64,000 bases of DNA from Saccopteryx bilineata (GCF_036850765.1 NC_089491.1:188828520-188892519); one strand, 5' to 3'. Shown: positions 32,643-45,491, counted from the stretch's first letter. The notes: generated by a model not told the origin, from the letters alone. A program made the numbers and translations.

Positions 32643-33958
32643 ATAGCTTTTCCTGTCACTTTCAGGTCTTAATCAACAGTTCCATTCTCCAATTCTCCGG
32701 TATTAAAAAGTCCAATCCAATTCAAATCAAAATATCAGTCCCATTCCCCTTAATCCTTCCCCACCTGGCTCCCAGCCCATCCACCCAACCCCCCGACCCC
32801 CAACCCCCAACCCTGGCTCTCACCTCTGCCTCTGCGGGGTCCCAGCCTGACCCAAGCTCAGAGCTTGCATTTTCTTTCTTGTTCCATATCCTGTCATCTA
32901 GCTCTGTGAAGGCTGGTACCTCCAGGGTGACAGCATGGGAAATGTCTCTTGCACCAGGCCTTGGTCCTCATTTCCTGGTCAGCTTCTCCTCTGGTGGCCC
33001 ACCTCACACAGACTGTCTGCAGGTTCATCATGCCCTGCAGGCAAAGCCTGCTATCTTCCACCAGGTACACGCAGTCCCTGTCAGAGCAGTATACCCTCCT
33101 CACTTCTTGGTCACAGGCTAAACCTCTCTCCTTGAAGGTTCTCATGTGGGAGTCAAGCAGCCATCTCTGGGCTCATGCACATCCTCAACCCCAGGTAATA
33201 GACATTGAGCTCTCCAAGTTGTTTTCCAGAAGCACCCCTTTCTTTGCACGACGTGGCTGAGTACTCCCTCCTCTTCCCCACAGCACCTTATAATTCTCAC
33301 TACCAACCTTCTCCTCGATGCGTCCCCCCTTTCCATAGATTTGGGCGGAATGGTGCAGAACCTTTTCAAGGCAAATTGTACAAAGGCGATCCAGTGCCTC
33401 TGTCTAAAATGTGGAGACACCTTGCTCTGTGGCAGCCGCCGAGGCATACCACTCAAATCTCAAGAATATAACTGACAGCCCCCAGCTGTCATACCTTTGG
33501 ATTACAATGGGTGCCCACACCAAGATCACACATCTTCCCGAAGTCTTCCTAGCCCATGGCTATATGTGGCAGGGGGTGCCAGATGCAGGACCCCTCGAAT
33601 GGGCAGTGTTTGTTCCAGAACTCCCCCACACACACCCTGCCGAGGCTCTCTTAGCACTGCCCTGTAGTCTGAAGCTCTTCTTACCCCATGTTCCTCCCTT
33701 CCCTCTCCTTTCACAGGTGTTCACCTCTCATGGCAGTTGGAAGGCTCTCCTCACCCACGTGCCAACCTCCTCCATTCTGTACTGCCCTACACAGGTGTTT
33801 TCTCAATGTATTTTTTGCACACCTAATCCTTCTTGGTATCTGCCTCTCAGAGACCCCAAACTAGCATCTACTGTTCTCAGCACTTATTCCAAGTTCCATT
33901 TTTACATTTGGTTATTTGTATTTAGAAACTGAAAAAAAGAGTAGAATGTTCTTTTAAG
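32643..33958. other. Unassigned DNA
   Basis: Moderately GC-rich, with a C-rich AACCCCC tract at 32785-32815. Short open frames do not match anything I recognise. Confidence 0.45.

Positions 33959-34045
<87 letters not shown>
33959..34045. repeat. Poly-A followed by (TA)n microsatellite
   Basis: About 28 A residues pass directly into about 29 TA units, so the locus is likely length-polymorphic. Confidence 0.95.
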
Positions 34046-34048
<3 letters not shown>

Positions 34049-34710
34049 CAGCAGGTATCTTCATGTAGGTTTCCCCAAATCAGAGCCTGTTATAGGGACT
34101 TGGATACAGAATGATTATTTTGGAAGGCGATCCCAGGAAGCAGGAGTGATGAAAGTGAAATATTGAGACAGGAAAGTATGAAAAGTCAAAAAAAAAAGTG
34201 TGTTTTTGAAGTCACTGCTATTCACACCAAGTACTCAATACCCAGGATCTCTGGGAAGCTTGCATAACTGTCATTTCAAAGAGGAGACTGAGCAGTGACC
34301 ATCTGGCTCCTATTCTCTGTGGATGGGACTTCCCTTTGGGGCTTTAACTCGCTTGCACTTTCATTGCCCAGGGCTTTAGAAAAGACCCTGAGGCAGAAAA
34401 ACAGAGTGACTCATGCAGCATTTCATTGGGGGAGGAGGGATACTGTCAATGCGAGTCCCAGCTCCCAAGGGAGGTCCATCAGAGCTATGATTCAAGGGCA
34501 ACCAAGGAGGTGTGGTGCAGGCCACCGAAGTGCCCATGGCAGATTTCAGGGGAATTTCCCCATTGTCTTCCCAAACTGAGAGGCACGGAGGTGGCCAAAG
34601 GCATCTGTCTGGTGCAATTCCAAGTTGCTGAAATGCCCAGGGAAATAAACAGACAAAGAAAGTGCAGAGCAATGTTTGCAAGTCATGAATGACACCTGGC
34701 CAGGCTGGTG
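34046..34710. other. Unassigned DNA
   Basis: No gene or repeat recognised. Confidence 0.4.
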
Positions 34711-35052
34711 TCTTAGTTCATCTGGCTGATATAACAAAATGCTATAGACAGGGTGACTTATACACAGTAAACATTTACTTCTCACAGTTCCAGAGGCTGG
34801 ACATCCAAAATCAAAGTGCCAGTAGATTTGGTGTCTCGTGAGAGCCAGCCAGCATCCGTATGGTTGTCCTTGCACTGTGACCTCACAGGGCAGAAAAGGT
34901 AAGAGAGTTCTCTGGGGCAACAGTCCCATTAATGAGGGCTCCACTTGCAAGACCTAACCACTTCCCAAAGGCCCACCTCCTGATTCCCACCACATTGGAG
35001 ATTAGGTTTCGACACCTGAATTTGGGGGTACACAAACTTTCAGCCCATAGCA
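34711..35052 (-). mobile_element. Old MaLR-like LTR, minus
   Basis: TCTTAGTTCATCTGGCTGAT, ACTTCTCACAGTTCCAGAGG, CCCATTAATGAGGGCTCCAC and TTTCAGCCCATAGCA are the reverse complement of the same repeat family found at 17148-17453. Confidence 0.6.
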
Positions 35053-35059
35053 GCTGCTT

Positions 35060-35760
35060 TACCACAGCAGGAGGGTCAGTGTCTCTGGGAAGAGAAAAAG
35101 ACCATAGTTAGAGGGAGTAACTGGATTGGGAGTCAAGCCCAGCAGAGCCTCTGACCCTACAACCCCTAAGTCCCACAACCTCAGTAGAACCAGACTGCCA
35201 GCGACTCCATAGGTTTCTGCCTGAATTGTACCCCCAACTCCATCAGCTCTGCCTGGGTGTAGGGCCGGACCACACAGTGCTCTACTACCTGTGGAGGAGG
35301 CTGTGCCTGCCCCTGAGATTGCTGCTGGGATTTTTACCTTCTGGGTGACCACTGACTGGGCTCTGAGTCTGCAGAAGGCAGTTGCAGCCTGAGCCTCCCC
35401 CTCAGAAGAGAAGGAGTCGGAAACACCTGCTCCAGCAGACTCAGAGCCACTCTCCTGGCAGGAATGCAGCTCCATCTTCCGCACCCACTTTGGCTCCTAT
35501 GGCTGCCAGCTGTTGGCCTGAAGCTGACTCTCAAGCTCCTGAACTTGACTCTCTAGCTCCTAAATCTGCAGTTGTTTCTCTAACAGCTGTTGCTGCCAAC
35601 ATTCAGCTTCCAAGGCAAACTACAAGTTGCAAACCCACAATTTCTTCTCCAGAGATTGCTTCAGTTCCAGGCACTGTTGGTGTTCAGCCTGCACCTCACA
35701 CTGCAACTCTTGACCCTGGCTGGTCTCCCTCCCCAGTGCTGGACAAGTACACAGGCAGGG
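35060..35760 (-). pseudogene. Diverged copy of the coiled-coil ERV internal region
   Basis: Plus-strand segments such as TTTTACCTTCTGG (about 35330) and GGCAAACTACAAGTTGCAAA with TTCTTCTCCAGAGATTGCTT (35612-35665) align in order with 16008-16260 of the small ERV. On the minus strand the frame at 35059-35484 shares QKVK and the WDLGV pattern (WDIGV in the ERV ORF). Coding capacity is broken by several frames and stops. This is an older member of the same element lineage. Confidence 0.55.
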
Positions 35761-36389
35761 GAAACCACCTCTCAGTCAAACAAACTGCAAAATGGCCCCT
35801 GACAGTGGCAGGCACGCAATCAATCCACGCATCTGCAATCCCCCATCTCTCTCAAGCACAAGCACCCATAACCTTATATAGGTTATGCACCCGTGCCTCG
35901 GCCAGGTGCTTATGCACCAATCAGGCAAAGTGCTTGCAGCTGGTAACCCTGCAAGGAAGCCTGACACAGCTGCCCCACAGCATCTCTTTCCAATTTCACG
36001 TTCATGGTATCACTTTGGTAGCCTGAAGTCATATATGGGGAGTGTATTTATACCATAGAAATTAGCAAATACTACAAATTAGGGTTTTTCCCCCAAAGAA
36101 CCAGGTGTTAAACATTTACAAGCATACCAGTGCATGTATGACATGGTCAGAGCCCCAAGGTGGGCTACATGGCCAGATCCTTAAGCCCTACCCACATCAG
36201 TCACTGGATGTCAACTCTCTGGGGAAAATGTGCTCTTGGGGTGGGGCTTTCTGCAGGTGAGAATCACAGCACTCCCCAAGCTGAGGTGACAAATCCCTCC
36301 TTAAGGGGGAGTCTGGGCCACCAATCCTGTAGCCCCCACAAATGGCATAAAGTCAGAGTAGTTTTGTATTAATTCTAAATACTTGCTAT
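35761..36389. other. Unassigned DNA, possibly LTR of the older ERV copy
   Basis: It follows the diverged coiled-coil region on the side where a 5' LTR should lie. I find no convincing match to family A or B ends and no target duplication. Confidence 0.3.
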
Positions 36390-39030
36390 TTCTGAAATTA
36401 CATTCATTTTGTTTCTAAAGTTGTTTAGATGTGCCATTTTTTTCTTAACTCATTCTTCTTAAGGTTTGTCTCTCTTCCATACCTTTTGAGGCACCATCCT
36501 TTCTCTTTGTTGAGTCTACTTACTGTGTTTCATTTACAATTGTTCTAATTTCTGCTCTGATTATTTTTTCCTCTCATCTGTGTTCTTTGGGTTTATCTTG
36601 TTTTTTTTTCATACCTCACGTTGGAAGCTTAGCTCATTATTTTGCATCTTTCTTCAAATAACTTTACTTTTCATTTTTCTAAGTGGTGCTTTCAATATCC
36701 ATTGTAAATTTTCATTACAAATACTTTTTGACACATGAGTTATTTCCAAGTGTCTTTTTACTTTCTAAATGTGTGAGGCTTTTTGAGATACTTTGTTGCC
36801 ATTTATTTCTGATTTACTTGCAGTTTGGCAAGAAGACCTGGTTTGTTTGAGGTTGGCATTGATTGACTTTGTGACCTCTTTAAAAACACTCCACATTCCT
36901 GAGAAGACTGTATATACATTCTCTTTTTCAGATGTTGGGTTCTATGTGTGTTCATTAGGTCAAGCGTTTTATATTTTTGATTCAAATATTCTATATCTTT
37001 TCTAACATTTATCTCCATAAGCTATGAATTTCTGAGAGAGGAGTATAAAAATCCCCAACTATGACACTGCATTTGTCCATTTCTCTTTGCAATCCTGTCA
37101 GCTGCTGTTTAAAGATACAAGAGCTATATTATCAGGAGCAAACAAGTTTTGAAATATTATATACTTTTGGTAAGTTATCTATTTCTTCATTTTAGTGACT
37201 CTTTCACTAATACATTTTATGTTACAATATTTTTTTCCTCTGATGTAAATATTGCTACAGAAGCTTCCTTTTGGTTATAAGAGCCATGTATCTTTTTCTA
37301 TCATTAATCCTTTCTGTGTCATCTCGGATGTGTGCTACCCATAAATTTGCAGTGTCTGCTTTTTTATTCAGTCTGTCAACATCTATCTTTTCATTTGTAA
37401 ATATACCTCATTTAATTTCCTGTATAATTATTATGCAATTATATTAATTATTTATATACTTGAAGCTACTTCTGCCATATAATTGTGTACTTTCTATTGG
37501 TCTGCATTTGTGTTTGTTCCTTCTTTTTGGCTTCCCTTTGAGGGAAATTTTCCATTGTTTTGTATTTTCTGTTGAGGAAGTTATACACTTTTATTTTTTT
37601 CCTCCACTTGTTATCATTAAACTTGTAAGATGCAAAAGTAGCTGAAAATACTCATTTTCATACCTTTGTGCTTCTCCTGAACAATAAAGTACCTTTGAGT
37701 ACTTAGCCTCCGATTATCCCCTGCCCTCTTACATGGTGCCACATAGTATTTCAGTGGGGTTATTACTCTGCAAATTAGACAGTGTTGTCATTATTTTATA
37801 GTCAGCGTTTGCTCACCATTCCTTCTGGAATCTCAGATCTTCTTTCTGGAGTCAGTTTCTTTGGTTCTGGGGTCAGTTTCTTTCTTTCTGGAATCCTTCA
37901 TCAGAACTTCCTTTGTGAGTACGTGTTGAAGCTAAACTCTTCCCAGTCTTTATATCCTTTCTACCTTTATGCAGTAGTTACCCATGTCTGCCATTCTAGA
38001 TTAACAATTTCTTTCTCCTCAGGCCTCTGTTGCCTCCACTGTCCAGTCCAGTGTTATCCTGTGCAGGTGAGCCATCTCCTCTCTCTCTGGTTTTGAGTCC
38101 TCTCTTCCCATTGTCTTTGTTGCTTTGCTATTCACTGCATGTCTAAGGTGTGGATTTCATTTAATTCCTCTTGTTTGTGATTTGTTGTGCTGCCTGCATC
38201 TAAGAATTATCTTTTATCAATTTTGGAGAATTCCCCAACACTATCATCTAATACTGATTTTCTCCATTCTATCCTTCTGGAATCCCAATTAAATGTGTGT
38301 TATACTTTCTTATTGTATCTCTTAGCCTGTTTTTCTTATTTTCCATCTCTCTCTTGCACTCTCCCTTCCTTACTCTCCCTCCCTTCCTTCTCCCATCCTG
38401 TACAGTCCTTCTCATCTCTAGTCCAGCTCACCAATTTCTCATCAGTAGTTTACCCATGTTAAACTTTTCCTGATGTTTTCTTTGGCTGTTTTTCATTTCT
38501 TAACATTTATGCATTCATTTCTTCAAATTCTCATCATTCTTTTTCCAATGTGTATGCTCATCTCATACTCTTATTCTTTTCTTGTATTTTTAATTCTCTC
38601 TTTAATGTCAGTAAACCTGTTAGAAACAGTTTCTAAATTTTTACATGTGATTATTCCAATACCTGAAGTTCTCGAGGATCTAATAACATTATTTACTTTT
38701 TCTACTCACCCTCATTCATTGTGAGCAGTTTCCTCCTATAGTTGGTAATTTTTTTCTATTTATAAATTATATTTGGTTTCTCTCTGGACTTCTTTTATTG
38801 TTGGATGGGTCTTCTTATAATGATATTGCCCTTAGAACCTTTGTACAAAGACCTTAGTTTCCATCTGTCCCCCTGTATGAACCAAGAACTAAACTACCAC
38901 CCCCAGAGCTGTCAACACCCTAGAGTATAGGCCACCTCCTTACTGAGTCCTTGCTTACCATCTGGCTTTCATATTTCTTTTTCTTTTGGTCCCTGGCCAA
39001 TTCCTCTTACTCTCTTATAAGCTTAGTTGT
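36390..39030 (-). mobile_element. Old L1/HAL1-type fragment, minus
   Basis: Long T-rich sequence matches the antisense of old L1 ORF1/ORF2. The section 37020-37380 follows the same endonuclease-coding order seen in the young L1 at 28370-28870. Further right, the T-rich ORF1-like part runs to about 39030. No frame is open; strongly diverged. Confidence 0.6.
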
Positions 39031-39836
39031 ACACTAAATTGATGTTATTATGGCCTGAATTCTTCTGAACACAGGACATACGAGTCTCATGTGCAAGTAG
39101 CTTAGTTGGGAAGTGATCCTGAGGACTGCAAAACAAATGAGCAAGGGAGAAGGCACAGTTCCGACCCAGTGACAGGGAGCCACACCCACCCACTCGGAAA
39201 CACTTTCAAGCCTGGGCCAGTGGGCCACACGAAGTCTAAGGACATGTGCCCTTTAAGTCATGGTCCTCACACTAGAGACTCTGGGCCTCTCCATGCCACC
39301 TCTGCTGCTACTCTGCAACCACCAGCCTGGCTCTCGGGAGAATGGAAGACCTTTCAGCAGAGCAGGAAGGCAGAGCTGTAAGAGGCGAGGTCTAGGGGCA
39401 GACTTCACAGTCCTTGGACTGTGCCGCCTGGAGCTGGACGTCACGGTTCATCTTTCTCTCAAGTACCACGGGGCACGGCTTGGCCGCTGTTACCGGGTCC
39501 TGCCAACACCCCGCCCTCCAGTGCAGGTTACATAGTTGGCTACTGTTCTTGAAATCTGCCTCTGGTTTACACGTGGCTCTAGTGTCCAAGAGTTTAAAGA
39601 CCTCTTTTTTTCTCTGAAATTTGATGACAGTTTAGAGTACTGTAGTTAATATCCTAAAAATACCTTGCTGCCAACTGGGTAGATTAAGTTTTGCCTCAAC
39701 TTTTCTGTTTGCCCTGAAGGTCCATCTTTAATATGAGACTGCTCAAATGATACAAATACTACAAAAATTATAATATCTATCCCTAGATCTAAGACAACAC
39801 CCCCCAGGCAATTTGGCATGGCTGCAATCCTGTTAT
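39031..39836. other. Unassigned DNA
   Basis: No gene or repeat recognised in this moderately GC-rich stretch. Confidence 0.4.
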
Positions 39837-39851
39837 GCTATTTGAATTTCT

Positions 39852-40210
39852 TTTCTTTTTTCTTTCAGCAAGAGAGAAAGAGAGAGAGAAAGGGACAGCC
39901 AGAGGCAGACAGGAAGGGAGAGAGATGAGAAGCATCAACTCATAGTTACGGCACCTTAGTTGTTCACTGATTGCTTTCTCATATGTGCCTTGACTGAGGG
40001 GCTTCAGCCAAGCGAGTGACACCTTGCCCAAGCCAGTGACCTTGGGCTTCAAACCAGCGACCTTTGGACTCAAGCCAGTGACCACAGGGTCATGTCTATA
40101 ATCCCACACTCAAGCTGGCAACACCTGCTCAAGTACCTCGAGGTTTCAAACCTGGGTCCTCAGCATCCCAGGCCGATGATCTATCCACTTTGCTACCACC
40201 TGGTCAGGCT
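39852..40210 (-). mobile_element. Bat SINE, minus
   Basis: A CT/GAGA start, GATGAGAAGCATCAACTC and CAAGCCAGTGACCTTGG units and the reversed head CACCTGGTCAGGCT are present. Together with the next SINE it forms a block (39852-40390) flanked by a perfect 15-bp duplication GCTATTTGAATTTCT (39837-39851, 40391-40405). Confidence 0.85.
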
Positions 40211-40230
40211 GAATTTTTTGTTGTTGTTGT

Positions 40231-40390
40231 TCTTTTTTAAAAAAATCTATTTATTGATTTTAGAGCGAGGAAAAGGGAGAGAGACACAGAAACATCAATC
40301 TGTTTCTGTATGTGCCCTAACCAGGTATTGAACCAGTAACCTCTGCCTATTAAGACAACATTCTAACCAACCGAGCTATCCAGCCAGGGT
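40231..40390 (-). mobile_element. Ves-type SINE, minus
   Basis: ATTTATTGATTTTAGAGCGA, GAAACATCAATCTGT and the reversed tRNA-like head ending CCAGCCAGGGT are present. It shares outer target duplications with the preceding SINE. Confidence 0.8.
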
Positions 40391-40405
40391 GCTATTTGAA
40401 TTTCT

Positions 40406-41607
40406 AATGCATTATGAGTCTCTTGAGAATGAGACATTAACTTAGGGTTATAACTAAAATAGTGTATATCGAAAGATATGTTCTTTGCTGCCCTTTTATT
40501 GTTTTATGGGCTTAAGGTGAAATATGCTAGTTATTTAGGCAAAACCTATTGAAAAATGTATATGTCAATTTTAACACAATCTATAGCATTCAAACAATAC
40601 TTCACAGGAAATCTGATATATTCAGACCAGTTTTCCAAACATCTCAGGTTTCTAATTGTTATATTATGTTATAATGTCTAAAAACCTAACCAAGAAGATC
40701 TTGTAAGAGGCTTTTGCGAGGAGAATGAGAATTCCCTAGAATCTCAGAAAGGCATTTCTCTGGGGAGCACTGAATGTGAATACTGACTCAAAAATTCAAA
40801 CATGATTATAGAATTTGTACACTGCTAGTATACAGATTGCTTGTATTACTTCAGGCCTCCCAGATCTTGACCAGTTTGGTCCAGAAAGGCCTTTTTTGTG
40901 TTAGTAGGCATCCATTTCCTGACAGATGGTTACTATACACCAGCCTGTGCCCCAGCTCAGTATGAGGACCATGCTGACATGGCCCTTCCTCTCAAAAAAT
41001 TTACATTCCAGGTAATGACAGACCGTACAAGGACTGTGGAAGAAATGGATGAGGTGATACTACATAGCCTCAGAGGTGGGTGTCTCCTTTGGATGCCAGG
41101 ATCCTCCGCAGCAGTGTCTGCCCAGCTGTGCCTCGGCCTGCAGGCCTCTGAGGGAAAGGAACGACAAGTAAGTCCTCCGTGAAAAAGAGCTTCCTAACTG
41201 TATCTTTGTGTTCACAACTTTTCTCTAATTTCGGGGGTTAATTAAATGTTTGTAATGGGGGGGTTAAGCCTTTATTTTCCCAAAACTGAATTATTGGGTT
41301 AAATAATATTAGCAAGTTTATGACCATATATATCCATGTGTGTATATATCATCATGTATATCTGCAGCATGTGTGTGAGGGTGCGTGTGGAGAGGAAGAG
41401 AGATCCAGCTGAAGCGGCCGCACCGGTTCGTACCCCTCATCAGTGTGCCAGAGGGCTGCTTCCCTTTTCTTCTAATCTCCTGTGAATGCTTTGCATATTT
41501 GATACCTATAAATAGTACCCAATTTCTTTCCTTTTTCTTTATCATATTTTTTAATATAACATTGAAAAACACACACACAAAAATATCCTCTGATTGGATA
41601 GTAGGTT
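40406..41607 (+). other. Mostly unassigned DNA with a possible L2 fragment
   Basis: About 40905-41015 (ACTATACACCAGCCTGTGCC ... AAATTTACATTCCAG) resembles a short L2-type segment. The rest shows nothing I recognise. Confidence 0.35.
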
Positions 41608-41615
41608 GATTAGAG

Positions 41616-42605
41616 CAGTGATTTTCAACCTTTTTTGAGCCGCGGCACATTTTTTACATTTACAAAATCCTGGGGCACACCACCTACCAAAATGACACTC
41701 TAACACAGTACATATTATATATATAGTTAATAATATAGTTTCTAAATGTATTTATACTCACTTAGTGTGAAACCTGGGCCTGTTTCGGTGAACACAAAAG
41801 GGATATCCTGGCAGGAATGGTAGAAAGACACACACGAAGCTCTTCCTCAACAGTTCTCAGTCTCTCTCTGTTTTTAGTTTTTATCGCAGTCAAGCTTGAG
41901 AAGCTCAGCTCACATAGATATGTGGTTGAAAACGGGAGCAATGTCAAAATAGCTTTGTTGGCCAGAATGGGGAACTCCTTGGTAACAGATAACCAAAAAC
42001 TGTCCAAAGGAAGATCAGCAAACTTTAGCTTTAAAGTTAGATAACATTGTGATGCATTATGATGCATTGTATATCACCCTCTGCGGGGCCTCTTTTAAAA
42101 AGAAAAAGGTCAAATATCTATATACACCATCAGGATAGACATAACCAGTGAGGCTGAGGCTTCATCTAGTGGTGGCAACATTTACCTCCAGTCCTGACCA
42201 GGATTAGAAATCGGGACCATGGAGAGGAGTAGCAGCTTCAACTACTTGCTGTGGCCACACAATGACAAGTGCGCAGCAGCCCGAGTGGGGACCTTCCTGG
42301 GTGTGGATGAGAGGCGGCCTACTATTGGTTCATCGCTACTGGTTGGGATGAATCCTAGAAGGTGATTGGTCAGTGAGCGTTCCCTGTGCCTCCACTCTTC
42401 CTGTCGCTGATAGCTGGAGGGACTGTGAGGGGAATGTTTATGTTCGGATGGAGGCGGCTGGCAGTGAGCCAGATAAATAGCCTCCGTGGGCCGTATCCGG
42501 CACCAGGGCTATAGTTTGGGGACCCATGTTTAATTTCCCCACGGCACACCTGACCATGTCTCACGGCACACTAGTGTGCCGCAGCACACTGGTTGAAAAA
42601 CACTG
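41616..42605 (-). mobile_element. hAT transposon, internally deleted, with transposase tail
   Basis: The ends CAGTGATTTTCAACCTTTTT and GGTTGAAAAACACTG are inverted, and the 8-bp duplication GATTAGAG (41608-41615, 42606-42613) is perfect. Bases 41762-42067 on the minus strand encode a hAT transposase C-terminus. The N-terminal coding part is missing, so the element is non-autonomous. Confidence 0.88.
41762..42067 (-). pseudogene. hAT transposase C-terminal fragment
   Basis: The 101-codon frame contains [20 protein letters not shown] followed by KNRERL and a terminal [11 protein letters not shown]. This is the hAT dimerisation region (LLPF-TTYLCE-FS), which abuts the last catalytic Glu. About four fifths of a normal hAT transposase is absent. 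It lies in the correct orientation within the TIR-bounded element. Confidence 0.85.
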
Positions 42606-42839
42606 GATTAGAGCACCATCCCAATGTGCAGAGGTTATGGGTTTGATCCTCCTTTGGGGCACATACTGAACAGATTGATGTTTCTGTCTTTCTCTTCCTT
42701 CCTCTCTAAAATCAATAAATAATTTTTTAAAAACATCAAAAACATATGTAACGTGTATGCTATTAAATAAAATAACACACATGAACCCATAACCTGGCTG
42801 GTCATTTGCAACTATTGGTGAGCAATTCCTGTCCTATTC

Positions 42840-44085
42840 CCCTGCCCTCCACCTCACCAACCCCCACCCACGGTAACCTGTAGCCTGAGTTTTATGTGCC
42901 TTATTCTCTTTTCTTTTAAAATAATGTATTAGTGAGTTTGCTTTTTAGATTTACAACAATGGCACCATATATAATGGGAGTTCTGCAGCTTGCTATGTAC
43001 TCAGCATTAAGTTTCTAAGATCCATCTACATTATGTCACACAATTGAAGTTCATTCATTTTCTCTGCTGTATAATATTTCATAATTTCTTTTTGTTGGGT
43101 TGTCTTCATTGTTGAAAAGCCACTGGGTATAAAATACTATCTAACTGTGGTCTACTTAGTATTTTCCTGATGACTAGTGAAACAAATATTTCTTTTATCT
43201 TCTGAAAAATACCAGTTTACATCTTTTGCCTATTTTTCGGTTGTATTTAGTTGTCCATCTTCTAGATTTGTAGCTCTTTCTATAATCTTGCTACTGTTCC
43301 TTTGTTGATTATATGTATTATAAATATGCCCTCCCAGTGAATGAAGTGATTTTCATTTACTTTACAATATGTTTGAAGAAGTGTTAATTCTAAAGTAGTC
43401 AAATTTATCAACTCTTTCCTTCATAAGTTTCTGTGTCTTGTTTAAGAAATTCCAAGGTTAGAAAGATATTCTATTATATTTTATTCTAAAAGTAATTAAG
43501 GTCTGCCTTTTACATTTTTCATGCTTAATCAACTGGAATTACTTTTGTATTTTGTGGGAGATGGGAATCCTATTTCAGTTTTAGCCATATGAATACTCAG
43601 ATGTTCCGGAACCATATAGTAAATACAGTAGTTCTTTTCCCCCCAATAATCTGCAGTACCACCCCCATTATATATCAAAGTTCTGTGAGGATGCAGGGCT
43701 CTTTGTGAATTTTTATTTTGTTCCACTGCTCAAGTTGTCTATCTGTATACCAATACCCAATGCATAAAAGCTGCATATTTATAGTAAGCCTCGATGTCAT
43801 CCAGAGCAAGTCTATCTACTTTACATTTCTTAGCTATTTTTGGCCCTTTTTTTTTCCATGTATGTTTTAGAACTGACCTGTCAATTTCAGTGAAAATTCC
43901 ATTCAGTTTTTATTTGGAATTTGGAGAGAATAAACAACTTTATGATATTGAGTATTCCTCTCTGAAAATATTGAATATCATTCTATTTTCTTTGGTGTTA
44001 TTTTTAAAGTCTTTCAATAAGATCTTATAATATTCTTTATATAAATCTTACACATCTTTTCTTAGCATTATCTCTAGAATGATAG
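42840..44085 (-). mobile_element. Old L1 fragment, minus (part 1)
   Basis: The T-rich, diverged sequence follows the antisense of L1 ORF2 3' part and 3' UTR (e.g. ATTTGTAGCTCTTTCTATAA, TTAATCAACTGGAATTACTT). It continues after an interruption at 44395. Confidence 0.55.
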
Positions 44086-44394
44086 ACTAGGCTGCTGATT
44101 ATCTCTAAAAAGTTTATCCTCTCTTCCTGGGACAAGGAGCAGCCCCCACGAGTGATGTGCAGCTGGTATGTATTATAGGTAGATCCTCCTTAAACACTGC
44201 TTGCCCTGGACTCAGTTTGACTTCACATTGTGTTGATCACATTGAGGTGGGAGTGGCCTGGCTTTGACCATTCAAATGAATACAGTCATCCAGGGAATGA
44301 CCTCCCAACAGAGTGGAAGGAACCTAGGTCTCTACATGATTTGTTGAAGCAGATCTGTCCCTTCAAAGAGACCAGCCCAGCTAACAACTTCTCT
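44086..44394. other. Insert in the old L1, family not recognised
   Basis: About 300 bp of different composition divide the L1 fragment. It looks like an old interspersed repeat but I cannot name it. Confidence 0.35.
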
Positions 44395-44840
44395 TTTATT
44401 TAAGCCATGCTCTTTGGGGGTATTTTTTTGTCATGCCATCTTTTTTAAACTGTTAGATTCTATTTAGTAATTTCTTTTTTAGGATTTTTATATCTATGCT
44501 TAAGAGTGAGACTAAACTATAATGTTTTTCCTTTATGCTAGCATTCTTGTTTTGATGCCATAAAATGAATTAAAAATATTCCTACTCTTTCAGTCTTCTG
44601 TAAGAATTTACAAAAGATGAAATTATCTTTTTTAAAAAATTTAGTTCAACTCATCTGTAAAACTATTGCATCTCATGTTGTTCTTGTTGGGAGGAATTTT
44701 TACTCTTGAGTAATTAAATTTTTTTGACATTTTCTTTGTTGATAATAATAAATGCTATCTCAATACAATTTTAATTTCCATTTGTTATATTAATAAAAAG
44801 GTTAATTGTGGGTTTCAAATTTTGTGGGTTGCCAGTTAAT
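44395..44840 (-). mobile_element. Old L1 fragment, minus (part 2)
   Basis: Continues the antisense L1 ORF2 direction (TATCTATGCTTAAGAGTGAG and CATTTTCTTTGTTGATAATA). Confidence 0.5.
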
Positions 44841-45202
44841 TCCTTTTTCCATTCTGATCACTGAGATAGGGTTTCACTTTCCCTCCCACTCTGGGTAGAG
44901 CACCAGTCCCTCCTCAGTGATGTTGGCTTGGCAGTATGGCTTGCTTTGGCTAACAGAATGTTAAAAGACAAAAGGCTTCAGCTGTGTTTGCTCAGATTGG
45001 TTTGTCCTCTTGCACTTTTGCCATCACTATGAGAACCAGACCGGGGTGATCATTAGTCTTAGACTAATGAGGGTTACTCAGAATAGACCTATACCCAAAC
45101 CTCATCCTGGAGACAACCCAGCGAACTGGCAGACTGCAGTAGTCACCCAGCCCAGTTCAATATAAGTCAGTTGAATCATAGTTGACCAGTGGATGTGTGA
45201 AA
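44841..45202. other. Old repeat-like DNA, unnamed
   Basis: The stretch with GGCTAACAGAATGTTAAAAG and TTGCACTTTTGCCATCACTA resembles a common old mammalian repeat whose family I cannot fix. Confidence 0.35.
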
Positions 45203-45219
45203 ATAAATGCTGTTATTGG

Positions 45220-45403
45220 AGCCTGACCTGTCATGGTGCAGTAGATAAAGTGTCAACCTGGAACACTGAGGTCACTGGTTCGAAACCTCGGACTTGCCTA
45301 GCCAAGGCACCTATGGGAGTTGATGCCTCTTGCTCCTTCCCCCATCTCTCCCTCCCTCCTTTCTCTGTAAAATAAATAAGTAAAATCTTAAAAATAAACA
45401 AAT
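45220..45403 (+). mobile_element. Short bat SINE, plus
   Basis: The head GCCTGACCTGTCATGGTGCA, the B-box-like GGTTCGAAACC, TATGGGAGTTGATGCC and an AT-rich tail are flanked by an 18-bp duplication AAATAAATGCTGTTATTG (about 45202-45219) and AAATAAATGCTGTTGTTG (45404-45421) with one mismatch. Confidence 0.9.
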
Positions 45404-45491
45404 AAATAAATGCTGTTGTTGAAAGCCACTGAGTGATAGAGGATTTGTCATGCAGCATTAATATAGTGATATCTGACTAACATATCTATTA

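Larger units (their letters stand above)
41589..42735 (+). mobile_element. Ves-type SINE split by a hAT element
   Basis: The tRNA-like head (TTGGATAGTAGGTTGATTAG) stops at 41615 and resumes at 42606 (GATTAGAGCACCATCCC, then a B-box-like GGTTTGATCC and an A-rich tail). The intervening 990 bp are the hAT element. Confidence 0.75.

Noticed and set aside
33340..33470. Possible LIM-domain pseudogene (CLKCGD-like frame)
   Set aside because: Only one short Cys motif matches and the surrounding residues do not. There is no poly(A) or target duplication.
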